From contig CALGNN010000161.1 in assembly GCA_937961455.1 (NCBI GenBank), positions 1 through 42,524 on the forward strand: a DNA stretch of 42,524 bases, read 5' to 3'. The position numbers and the translations under genes are program-made. The DNA comes from an uncultured Saprospiraceae bacterium. GTDB taxonomy: Bacteria > Bacteroidota > Bacteroidia > Chitinophagales > Saprospiraceae. Under the pieces are notes generated by a model. It searched no databases, was not told the DNA's origin, and saw only the letters and a program-made list of their open reading frames with translations. Shown here piece by piece: positions 1 through 7,618 of this stretch; the first letter of the stretch is position 1; each line of letters starts with the position of its first letter.

Positions 1-965
1 CTTGGCACATCGTAGTTGATTACTAAATTGATCTCCTTAATATCGATACCACGACTCATGACATCAGTAGCCACAAGGATTCTGGTTCTTCTCGACCTAA
101 AGCCAGCTAAGACAGCTTCCCTTTCCTTTTGTTCTAGATTAGAAGATATACCATCCGCATTCAATTTTGCGCGTCTCAAGGCACGCACGATTTCAGAGAC
201 TTTCTTTTTGGTAGAGCTAAATATTAAAATGCTTTTGTAATTTGGTTTATCTGCAATCAGCTTTACTAGCAAAGGGCTTTTTTGTGTTTCATAAAGCAAA
301 TAACTTGCTTGAAGCACTCCTGCCGCAGGTTTTGAAATCGCAATGCTTATCTCTAAAGGGTCTTTCAATATGGTTTTAGAAAGCGACTTAATCTTTGGAG
401 GCATCGTTGCACTAAACAATAGTGTTTGTCGCTCCTTCGGAAGTGTGTTGATGATTTCAATAATATCGTCATAAAATCCAATATCCAACATTCGATCAGC
501 CTCATCTAAAACTAAATACTTGATAGTGGATTTACTCACATAATCATTGTGTATAAATGACTTAAGTTTCCCAGGGGTGGCCACAACAATATTTGCCCCA
601 TTTTTAAGCGCCTTTCTTTGCTCTTCCCATTCCATACCCGATCCACCACCATACAACGCAATCGAAGCCAAATCTGCATAATAGGCGAAACCCTGGATTT
701 GCTGTTCTATTTGTATGGCAAGCTCTCTTGTAGGGCAGATGATGAGCGCCTCAGTATTTTCTTTTGGCCCTGAGGCTAGAATATTTATAATCGGCAGCAT
801 GAATGCTGCAGTTTTCCCAGTACCCGTTTGTGCACAGGCTAACAGATCTTTACCTTCCAATATGGCTGGTATGGCCTGTTCTTGGATCGGTGTTGCTGTT
901 TCAAAGCCCATATAATACAAGGCATCTAATAATTCTTCTTGAAAATCAAACTCGTCAAATCTCAT
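1..965 (-). CDS. DEAD-box ATP-dependent RNA helicase, RhlE-like (3' end outside window)
   Basis: ATP-dependent RNA unwinding in the cytoplasm, probably in ribosome assembly or RNA turnover. The ATG is at 963-965 and 321 codons are present before the left edge. Both RecA-like lobes are visible in the usual order: Q-motif region GFETATPIQEQ (about 20-30), Walker A AQTGTGKT (45-52), PTRELA (78-83), DEAD (154-157), SAT (185-187) and lobe-2 motif ATDVMSRGIDI (299-309). Only the end of lobe 2 and the variable tail are missing, so the RhlE/CshA/DeaD subtype cannot be settled; the short N-terminus before the Q motif is like RhlE. It lies downstream of the lipid A operon on the same strand, 82 bases after the ABC gene, and is probably its own unit. 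Confidence 0.93.
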   Translation of the reverse strand, partial: MRFDEFDFQEELLDALYYMGFETATPIQEQAIPAILEGKDLLACAQTGTGKTAAFMLPIINILASGPKENTEALIICPTRELAIQIEQQIQGFAYYADLASIALYGGGSGMEWEEQRKALKNGANIVVATPGKLKSFIHNDYVSKSTIKYLVLDEADRMLDIGFYDDIIEIINTLPKERQTLLFSATMPPKIKSLSKTILKDPLEISIAISKPAAGVLQASYLLYETQKSPLLVKLIADKPNYKSILIFSSTKKKVSEIVRALRRAKLNADGISSNLEQKEREAVLAGFRSRRTRILVATDVMSRGIDIKEINLVINYDVP

Positions 966-1047
966 TAATGCTATACTTGATTCTGGTTTTTTAGCGCTCT
1001 AAGCTAGTTAAATTATTAATTATTAGGGAATTAGCTGCTTTCTTAAG

Positions 1048-1662
1048 TTAGGATTGATCCATATGTATGAGTTCATCACAAAGCTCAAACTCGGCTTGAA
1101 TGTTTGAAGCAATGAAAATTAAGCGTTCTTTTCTCAATTCGTTAATGGCTGACTGAACCAAAGAGATACTTTTTTCATCTAAGTTTGAAGCTGGCTCATC
1201 TAAAAAGATAATCGATGCATCACTGGATAAACATAGGGCCAATTTTAATCGGTGTTTGGTTCCAGATGAAAGATTTTTAATAAGCTCATTCTCATACATA
1301 TTCAAATTGAATTTTTTTAAAAATTCTGAAAATTCAATTTGCATGGATTTAAATTTTTTTTGAAAATGGAATGCTTCTTTTACGCTTAACTCTTCAATAG
1401 ATTCTGCATAGGGTGCTGCAAGTGCGATATGTTTATATATCGCATCATCTTCGATTTTCTTATTTGCACTAAAAAATGTAATGCTTCCTTTTGAGGGAGA
1501 TAAAAAACCTGAAAGGATTTTTACTAAGGTAGATTTCCCTATACCGTTTGAACCAGCAATACCATAGATGCGACCAGAATGAAAAGTTTTTGTGAAGTTT
1601 TTTAAGACCCAATGTCTATCATATCTCTTCCAGAGATCCTTACATTCAATGCGAATTTCCAT
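1048..1662 (-). CDS. Orphan ABC-type ATPase subunit of the lipid A operon
   Basis: Short (204 aa) single-domain ABC ATPase. Visible motifs are Walker A GSNGIGKS (37-44), the signature-like LSSGTKHR (131-138) and Walker B IIFLDEP (151-157). The H-loop, normally a His after strand 6, reads IASN, so Asn187 sits where the switch His is expected. That suggests slow or regulated hydrolysis (inference). No membrane partner is encoded nearby. The start overlaps the end of lpxA by 17 bases, so translation is coupled and it is the last gene of the lpxD operon. Small ATPases of this type next to lpxA recur in Bacteroidota as far as I recall; a role in lipid A or LPS handling is plausible but unproven. 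Confidence 0.85.
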   Translation of the reverse strand: MEIRIECKDLWKRYDRHWVLKNFTKTFHSGRIYGIAGSNGIGKSTLVKILSGFLSPSKGSITFFSANKKIEDDAIYKHIALAAPYAESIEELSVKEAFHFQKKFKSMQIEFSEFLKKFNLNMYENELIKNLSSGTKHRLKLALCLSSDASIIFLDEPASNLDEKSISLVQSAINELRKERLIFIASNIQAEFELCDELIHMDQS

Positions 1663-2452
1663 TCTTAGAAGTTTGAAACCCTTTGATTAATCCTCTATCT
1701 CCATCAGCAATAAAGGATAAGATGAGTTCCTTGTCTGAGCTTGACGGAATTTCTTCTTTGATTTGTTCTAAAGCTTTTGATACTGGTAAGCCCTTGATAA
1801 ATAAAATTCGATATATGTTACTGATATGATTAACTTGATCGTCTGTAAATCCCCTTCTCTTTAACCCAATGCTATTTACGCCCATAAATTTTGCAGGATC
1901 ACCACTTGCCTTTACAAAAGGTGGAGCATCTTTTCTCAACATAGTTCCTCCTCCAATCATCACATGTTTTCCAATTTTCACAAACTGATGAACGGCTGAC
2001 ATTCCAGCTACAATCGCATGAGAATCAATTTCTACATGTCCACCAAGATTTACAGAATTCACTAAAACTACATGATCTTTAATTTTGCAATCATGTGCTA
2101 CATGCACATAAGCCATGAGTAAACAATTGTCACCTATTTCAGTAGTACCATCTGCTTTTGTTCCTCTGTTGAGTGTACAATATTCTCTAATGGTAACATT
2201 ATTACCAACTTTCAAAAAGGTCTCTTCACCACCATATTTTAAATCTTGAGGCTCTGCCCCTACTACTGCTCCAGGAAAAATCTTGCACCCAGAGCCAATA
2301 GTTGCACCATTCATGATAGTCACATGAGGTCCAATCCAACAATTATCCCCTATTTGAACATCTTCTTCAATAGTCACGAAAGGAGATATGGTAACATTAT
2401 TACCAATCCTTGCATTTGGATGGACTGCTTTAAAATCTTGATTTATGATCAT
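1646..2452 (-). CDS. lpxA: Acyl-ACP--UDP-N-acetylglucosamine O-acyltransferase LpxA
   Basis: First step of lipid A synthesis: transfer of a 3-hydroxyacyl chain from ACP to the 3-OH of UDP-GlcNAc, in the cytoplasm. At 268 aa it has the normal length. The N-terminal two thirds is a left-handed beta-helix of hexapeptide repeats (IGNNVT, IGDNCW, IGSGCK and so on), followed by a helical C-terminal domain from about residue 195. The catalytic His is His120 in VHVAHDC. The start codon overlaps the lpxC-fabZ stop (ATGA), and the end overlaps the ABC ATPase gene, placing it third in a four-gene operon. Confidence 0.97.
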   Translation of the reverse strand: MIINQDFKAVHPNARIGNNVTISPFVTIEEDVQIGDNCWIGPHVTIMNGATIGSGCKIFPGAVVGAEPQDLKYGGEETFLKVGNNVTIREYCTLNRGTKADGTTEIGDNCLLMAYVHVAHDCKIKDHVVLVNSVNLGGHVEIDSHAIVAGMSAVHQFVKIGKHVMIGGGTMLRKDAPPFVKASGDPAKFMGVNSIGLKRRGFTDDQVNHISNIYRILFIKGLPVSKALEQIKEEIPSSSDKELILSFIADGDRGLIKGFQTSKNGNSH

Positions 2453-3849
2453 GGTGTTTCCTTTCTATTAACAATTTGTGCTATAAGCTCTCCTTCTGAA
2501 ACGAGTTTACTTCCCACATATGCTGTCCCATACATGTGACAAATTCCTCTTCGTACCGGTGATAACAGCTTCATCTTTATTATTAACGTATCTCCTGGCA
2601 ATACCTTATGTTTAAACTTGGTATTATCAATTTTTATAAAATACGTATCCCAGTTTTCTGGGTCTGGTTTTTCATGTAAAACAAAGATACCTCCTGTTTG
2701 AGCCATAGCTTCTACTTGTAAGACGCCTGGGAAGACTGGATTGTTGGGAAAGTGTCCTTGAAAAAAATATTCACCAAAAGTTATATTCTTTATTCCAACC
2801 ACATGTTCACTAGAAATTTCCACTATTTTATCCACTAGAAGAAATGGAAAACGATGTGGAATTAATTTTGAAATATCATTGGTATTATAAATAGCTTCCT
2901 TATCAGGATCATAAACAGGAACTCCTTTGGTTTTTCTTTGCTCAAGCAAAAGGGTCTTTAGTTTTTTGGCAAATCTAATATTGGCTGAATGTCCCGGTTT
3001 CTTTGCAATAATTTTTCCTTGAATCTCAACACCTAACAAACTTAAATCTCCAATCAGATCAAGAATCTTATGCCTAGCTGGTTCATTATTGAAAAGCAAA
3101 TTTTGATCGTTGAGAATTCTTCCTTCAGAAAGATTAACATTTTGGTGGCCTAATAATTCTGCCATTTGATCTAGATCTGCTTGACTTAACTCTTCGTCTG
3201 CTACAACAATTGCATTGTCCAAACTTCCACCTTTCACTAGATTCGCTTCATGAAGTTTTTTCAACTCACTGAATAATACAAATGTTCTGCTTGGCGCAAT
3301 TTCGCTTGCATAATCCACACCTTGGTGAAATTCTGCAAATTGATTACCAGGGTATAAATTGTTGTAGTTTAATAAAACCGTTATTTGAAAATCATCTGAA
3401 GGACTCACAATATACTCAGCACCCGTTTCTTCATCAATGTGTGTAAAAGACTTGCGTATAAGGAGTCTTTCTTTTTTATCCTTTAGTTCAACAATCCCTG
3501 CTTCTTGAATCTTTTCAACAAATAACTTGGCACTACCATCAAGGATGGGAATCTCATTTCCTTCGATATGAATAAGCACATTATCAACATGCAAACCTCT
3601 GAGTGCGGATAATAAATGTTCTACGGTATATACCTTATCATCTTCTAAAGCCAGACAAGTACATCGACTTGTATCTGATACCTTTCCAAGATCTGTTGGC
3701 CAAGAACGCTTAGTGCTGTCTTCTGACTTAATTTGAATCCTTATCCCGTGTCCCGCATCTGCTGGACTCAAAGTGATTTTTGAATGTGTCCCAGTATGAA
3801 GTCCAATGCCTTCAAACGCTACCTCTTTACCCAATGTCTTCTGTAACAT
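2449..3849 (-). CDS. lpxC-fabZ: Bifunctional UDP-3-O-acyl-GlcNAc deacetylase / 3-hydroxyacyl-ACP dehydratase (LpxC-FabZ fusion)
   Basis: Two enzymes in one 466 aa chain. Residues 1 to about 305 are LpxC, the zinc-dependent committed deacetylase of lipid A synthesis. His78 (in VEHLL), His260 and Asp264 (in ARHKILDLIGD) are the zinc ligands, and His287 (in PGHSAN) is the catalytic-site His. Residues 315-466 are FabZ, the hot-dog-fold dehydratase of fatty acid elongation, with His366 in GHFPNNPVFPG and Glu380 in LQVEAMAQTGG. The fusion is well known in Bacteroidota and couples hydroxyacyl-ACP use between lipid A and phospholipid synthesis. The start shares one base with the lpxD stop (TAATG) and the end overlaps the lpxA start. 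Confidence 0.97.
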   Translation of the reverse strand: MLQKTLGKEVAFEGIGLHTGTHSKITLSPADAGHGIRIQIKSEDSTKRSWPTDLGKVSDTSRCTCLALEDDKVYTVEHLLSALRGLHVDNVLIHIEGNEIPILDGSAKLFVEKIQEAGIVELKDKKERLLIRKSFTHIDEETGAEYIVSPSDDFQITVLLNYNNLYPGNQFAEFHQGVDYASEIAPSRTFVLFSELKKLHEANLVKGGSLDNAIVVADEELSQADLDQMAELLGHQNVNLSEGRILNDQNLLFNNEPARHKILDLIGDLSLLGVEIQGKIIAKKPGHSANIRFAKKLKTLLLEQRKTKGVPVYDPDKEAIYNTNDISKLIPHRFPFLLVDKIVEISSEHVVGIKNITFGEYFFQGHFPNNPVFPGVLQVEAMAQTGGIFVLHEKPDPENWDTYFIKIDNTKFKHKVLPGDTLIIKMKLLSPVRRGICHMYGTAYVGSKLVSEGELIAQIVNRKETP

Positions 3850-4877
3850 TATTGATTATTATCTTTTAATTGTTTTTCTAAGTTATGAATTCTTTTTGCC
3901 AAGTCAGGGAGTTGTTTAAAAATGGCATAAGCCTTTAAATAACTCGTATAATCTATGGCAGGCGAACCAAACATTTTTCTACCATCTTCAAGGTCTGACA
4001 TGATACCACTTTGTGCTTGAATCTGCACTCCAGTACCGGTCTTTATGTGGCCTCGAAACCCTGCTTGCCCTCCAATCATATTAGCCTTTCCAATCTTAAC
4101 ACTTCCCGCTATTCCAGTTTGAGCTGCAATAACGGTATTTTCTCCAATTGTTACATTATGTGCGATCTGAATTAGATTATCTAATTTAACTCCCTTGTGG
4201 ATAATCGTAGATCCTAATGTAGCACGATCAATCACTGTAGAAGCACCTATCTCGACATGATCTTCAATCACCACATTACCAATTTGATCAATTTTAGTCA
4301 ATTTACCCTCTTTCATAGCAAAACCAAATCCATCGCTTCCAATGACACAATTCGAATGTATGGTCACATGGTCACCAATGATACAATCTCTGTAGATTCT
4401 AACTCCAGGGTAAATGGTACAATTCGAACCGATTTGCACACCATTTCCAATGTAACAAGAAGGATATATTTTACTCCCATTTCCAATTGAACTGCCTTTG
4501 CCGATAAAATTCAATGCGCCAATTTTAGCATCTGATGAAACCATAGCTTCATCCGACACAACGGCACTTTCGTGAATCCCATCATCTAGTTGCTCTTCAC
4601 TGTTATATAGATTAAGCACTTTGGCAAAACTCTCGTAGCTGTTTTCGACGATAATATAACTACAAGGTATTTCCGATTTTAAGTCTAAATCTTTAGAGAT
4701 TAATACCAATGAGGCGCTAGTATTGTACAGATATTTTTCATATTGAAGATTTGAAAGAAAACTGACACCACCTTCAAATCCTTCTTCAATTTTACAAGGA
4801 CCTGTAATTGCTAACTTAGGGTCACCATGTAAAACGCCATCTACAATCTTGTTGATTTCATCTGCTGTAATAGCCAT
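3849..4877 (-). CDS. lpxD: UDP-3-O-(3-hydroxyacyl)glucosamine N-acyltransferase LpxD
   Basis: Third step of lipid A synthesis: N-acylation of UDP-3-O-acyl-GlcN using hydroxyacyl-ACP. At 342 aa it is full length. It has an N-terminal uridine-binding domain (about 1-100), a left-handed beta-helix of hexapeptide repeats (about 105-300, for example IGNGSK, IGSNCT, IGDHVT) and a C-terminal helix (about 315-342). The catalytic His is His240 in IAHNVTIGENT. It is the first gene of the operon lpxD, lpxC-fabZ, lpxA, ABC ATPase. The ATG follows a TAAATTTG promoter-like box by only four bases. Confidence 0.97.
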   Translation of the reverse strand: MAITADEINKIVDGVLHGDPKLAITGPCKIEEGFEGGVSFLSNLQYEKYLYNTSASLVLISKDLDLKSEIPCSYIIVENSYESFAKVLNLYNSEEQLDDGIHESAVVSDEAMVSSDAKIGALNFIGKGSSIGNGSKIYPSCYIGNGVQIGSNCTIYPGVRIYRDCIIGDHVTIHSNCVIGSDGFGFAMKEGKLTKIDQIGNVVIEDHVEIGASTVIDRATLGSTIIHKGVKLDNLIQIAHNVTIGENTVIAAQTGIAGSVKIGKANMIGGQAGFRGHIKTGTGVQIQAQSGIMSDLEDGRKMFGSPAIDYTSYLKAYAIFKQLPDLAKRIHNLEKQLKDNNQ

Positions 4878-4881
4878 GCTG

Positions 4882-4889
4882 CAAATTTA
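4882..4889 (-). promoter_or_regulatory. Candidate Bacteroidota -7 element for the lpxD operon
   Basis: On the minus strand this reads TAAATTTG, an exact match to the Bacteroidota -7 consensus TAnnTTTG. Only CAGC separates it from the lpxD ATG, so if used the transcript would begin at or next to the start codon. No clear -33 TTG is seen at the usual distance. A chance match is possible in AT-rich DNA. Confidence 0.35.
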
Positions 4890-5018
4890 GTTAATATACC
4901 CTTAAACGAAGAATGAATAAAAGAATGTGTGCGAGTAGTTCAGTTCTGTTTAAAATAGTTCAATTAGTCAATAGGAATTATCATATTAGCATATAAACTA
5001 AATGATATTAAAGATTGT

Positions 5019-5603
5019 ATGTACTTAATTTTTAGTTCTTCAGCATTAGGCACTCCGAAAAAATGGAATGCTGCCGCCACTGATAGTTTTAATTGGCCTA
5101 GGCTCCTGCGACTTTCTTGGATCGTTCTTAATGCAGAATGTAAGCCTATTGCTCAAAAAGATTATATCATCAAACCTGAAGGATTTGAGATTCCGATTGA
5201 GCAAGAACGTATTACAGGAATTGATTATGAAGATGCTAGAGAAAATGGACATGAATTAAGCATGGTTTTAAGGGAGTTTAGTGATGCTATCAACGCTGCA
5301 GAATATATATTCTCCTTCAATTTAAGACTCCACGAAAATGTCGTTGCTGCAGAATTCTTTAGAAAAAATATCCAGCATGCCTTGTTGAGCTCAGAAAAAT
5401 ATTGCTTAATGATGGAAACAACCTACCTCTGCAAGATCCCTGGAAAAGACGGAAAATATAAATGGCCAAGCTTACCAGAATTGTATGGCTTACTATTCAA
5501 CAAAAAACTTATCAAAGCTAAGAATGCAAAAATTGCCACAAATGCAACCGCAGTATGCTTTGTCAAATTGTTGAAAACGAATAGCCTTGATGATATATTC
5601 TAG
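5019..5603 (+). CDS. Catalytically dead DnaQ-like 3'-5' exonuclease-fold protein
   Basis: The 194 aa chain aligns along its length with the Bacteroidota exonuclease family whose active members start with an FDTETTGLP-type motif. The flanking family signatures are kept: NWPR (25-28), a YIIKPEGFEIP-type strand (49-59), ENVVAAEF (106-113) and KWPSLPELY (148-156). Every catalytic position is changed: the DTE triad reads S6-S7-S8, the HNxxFD motif reads FNLRLH with His105 in place of Asp, and the final AHxAxxD motif reads AKNAKIA with Lys168 and Ala173 replacing His and Asp. The reading frame is intact and ends 8 bases before the next gene, so it is probably expressed and co-transcribed. The likely role is nucleic-acid or protein binding without cleavage (inference). 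Confidence 0.8.
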   Translation: MYLIFSSSALGTPKKWNAAATDSFNWPRLLRLSWIVLNAECKPIAQKDYIIKPEGFEIPIEQERITGIDYEDARENGHELSMVLREFSDAINAAEYIFSFNLRLHENVVAAEFFRKNIQHALLSSEKYCLMMETTYLCKIPGKDGKYKWPSLPELYGLLFNKKLIKAKNAKIATNATAVCFVKLLKTNSLDDIF

Positions 5604-5611
5604 CTAATACT

Positions 5612-7531
5612 ATGGCTAAACAAAAGAAGCTAAAGAAGAAGATGGTATCTAAAAAATCCCTTCCTTGGATTCCTATCTGGAAATCTAAGGAACGATTGCT
5701 TCTAGCCCTTCTTGCAATGATCATAGGATTTGCCGTTTTTTATAACTGCCTTTCGTTTGATTTTGTTAATTGGGATGATCCTAAAAATATTCAAGACAAT
5801 GTCAACTTGAGATCTTTTGATGCAAAAAATATTAAAGGCATTTTCACCAGTACTGTAATCGGAAATTACAATCCACTCACCATCTTAAGTTTTGCTATAG
5901 AAAAACATCTTTTCGGTTTAAATCCGAAAGTATTTCATCTCAACAATATCTTGCTTCATTGCCTCATTATTTTTTTGGTGTATTGCATGTTTTCACTAAT
6001 GGGATTAAAACCCGTGGCTGCTTTATTTGGTGCTGCATTATTTGCCATTCATCCAATGAGATCTGAATCAGTAGCGTGGATTACTGAGCGTAAGGATGTT
6101 TTATTTGGGGTCTTTTATTTTGCTGCCTTAGTTAATTATCTGAAATACATTCTAAGTAAAAAGAAGAGACGTTTTCTGATCTATGCATTTCTACTTTTTA
6201 TTCCTGCACTATTTTCTAAAATACAAGCGGTATCGCTGCCCCTTTCGATGTTGGCCATTGACTATTTATATAAAAGAAAATTTGACCAAAAACTCTGGTT
6301 GGAAAAACTGCCCTTTTTCATCGGATCTTTAGTTGTCGGAATCCTCGGTTTTATCCTTTTGAAAGATCATGGCTCTTTAAGTCCCTCAGGAACAAGGTTC
6401 CATTTTTTAGATAGACTTTTTATTGGTGGATACAGTTATGTTATATACTTAGTAAAGGCTGTAGTTCCCTTCCAAATGTCACCCTTATATCCATACCCAC
6501 CTGAAATACCTTTAAAAATTTATGCCTTGGGAGGATTGGCTTTAAGCTTCTTCCCTATTTGTTGGTTTCTCTGGAAAAAAAATATGAGTACGATCTTATT
6601 TGGTTTACTCTTCTTCACAGTGAATGTAATGTTCATGTTGCAGATTGTAGGAGCTGGTCAAGGTTTTCTTGCTGATAGATTTACTTATGTTGGCTACTTC
6701 GGATTGTTTTTTATTGTGGCCTATTATTTCGATAAGATCCCATTAGAAGGGGCAAAAAAAATCATCAAATATATTGCAATGTCTGGAGTGATTGCAGTCT
6801 ATGCTTTTTTGTGTTTTAGACAAAATCAAATTTGGAAAAACAGCGACACACTCTGGACACATGTCATAAAGTACTATCCCAATACAAAAACCCCTTGGAG
6901 AAATCGGGCAAATTATTTTAGAGATCAAAAGAAAATGCCGGAAGCACTCAGAGACTATAGTGAAGCAATTCGATTAGCCCCAAGCGATGATGGCATCCTT
7001 ACCAGCAGAGGAAAATTATATTTTAATACTCAAGAATTTGATAAAGCCCTTACCGACTATACAAAGGCCATTGAATTGGTACCGGGAAAAGGAGAATATT
7101 GGATCAACAGAGGTGCCGTCTATGCTGTGACCCGCAGACCTAATGAGGCCTTAAATGACTTAAGCAAGGGACTAAGTTTGGATCCTGAATTTGCAACTGG
7201 ATACCTCAACCGATCAATTGTATACCAACAAGTTGGTGAATTTGAAAAATCGCTCTCTGACATTATCAGCTACCTTCGCATCAATCCATACAATGCTGAA
7301 CTATGGTACCAAAGAGGCAAGTTAGAGTTGAGATTAGCTAATCCTGAAGCAGCCTTAACAAGCATTAATAAAGCTCTTTCCATATCTGCCAATAATAGCG
7401 ACTATTATCTTGAAAGGTCGAAAGCATTTTATGAAACCAATCAAAGGCAAGCTGCTCAAAATGACCTTAGAAAAGCCCGTTCCTTAGGTAATAAATCAGA
7501 GCCCAACTTAGAGCAACTGTTTTCTCAATAA
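5612..7531 (+). CDS. Multi-pass GT-C glycosyltransferase-like protein with C-terminal TPR domain (TMTC-like)
   Basis: 639 aa inner-membrane protein. A lysine-rich cytoplasmic N-terminus precedes the first membrane span (about 28-48). The first periplasmic loop carries NWDDPKNI with Asp55-Asp56, the acidic pair expected in the PMT/TMTC-type GT-C active site, and then GNYNPLTILS. About ten hydrophobic segments follow to about residue 410, with the recurrent HPMRSESVAWITERKDVLFG signature after one of them. Residues about 425-639 form roughly six tetratricopeptide repeats. The family uses polyprenyl-phosphate sugars to modify exported proteins; the substrate here is unknown. It is the second gene of a likely operon with the dead exonuclease-fold protein 8 bases upstream. 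Confidence 0.85.
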   Translation: MAKQKKLKKKMVSKKSLPWIPIWKSKERLLLALLAMIIGFAVFYNCLSFDFVNWDDPKNIQDNVNLRSFDAKNIKGIFTSTVIGNYNPLTILSFAIEKHLFGLNPKVFHLNNILLHCLIIFLVYCMFSLMGLKPVAALFGAALFAIHPMRSESVAWITERKDVLFGVFYFAALVNYLKYILSKKKRRFLIYAFLLFIPALFSKIQAVSLPLSMLAIDYLYKRKFDQKLWLEKLPFFIGSLVVGILGFILLKDHGSLSPSGTRFHFLDRLFIGGYSYVIYLVKAVVPFQMSPLYPYPPEIPLKIYALGGLALSFFPICWFLWKKNMSTILFGLLFFTVNVMFMLQIVGAGQGFLADRFTYVGYFGLFFIVAYYFDKIPLEGAKKIIKYIAMSGVIAVYAFLCFRQNQIWKNSDTLWTHVIKYYPNTKTPWRNRANYFRDQKKMPEALRDYSEAIRLAPSDDGILTSRGKLYFNTQEFDKALTDYTKAIELVPGKGEYWINRGAVYAVTRRPNEALNDLSKGLSLDPEFATGYLNRSIVYQQVGEFEKSLSDIISYLRINPYNAELWYQRGKLELRLANPEAALTSINKALSISANNSDYYLERSKAFYETNQRQAAQNDLRKARSLGNKSEPNLEQLFSQ

Positions 7532-7533
7532 AA

Positions 7534-7570
7534 ATGGAATTGTCATTAATGCTTCATTAAGTAATTCCAT
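7534..7570 (+). repeat. Nested inverted repeat after the GT-C/TPR gene
   Basis: Outer arms ATGGAATT (7534-7541) and AATTCCAT (7563-7570) enclose inner arms TTAATG (7546-7551) and CATTAA (7555-7560). Starting three bases after the upstream stop codon, it could act as a terminator or RNA-processing stem, but no T-run follows, so intrinsic termination is uncertain. Confidence 0.5.
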
Positions 7571-7575
7571 AGGCA

Positions 7576-7591
7576 ATTCTATTTATAGAAT
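7576..7591. promoter_or_regulatory. Perfect palindrome upstream of the Asp-box propeller gene
   Basis: ATTCTAT (7576-7582), two T residues, then ATAGAAT (7585-7591): a perfect 7+2+7 inverted repeat 27 bases before the ATG at 7619. The size and place suit a dimeric repressor or activator site, but nothing else in the window shares it. Confidence 0.35.
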
Positions 7592-7618
7592 GTGTATTTT
7601 AGTATCAAACTAATTCAT

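Noticed and set aside
5046-5252. Minus-strand frames inside the exonuclease-fold gene and similar antisense frames throughout
   Set aside because: They are short, lack family signatures and overlap genes with strong protein-level support on the other strand.
7592-7618. GTG start for the Asp-box propeller protein
   Set aside because: The ATG at 7619 directly precedes the signal peptide; the extension adds nothing recognisable.
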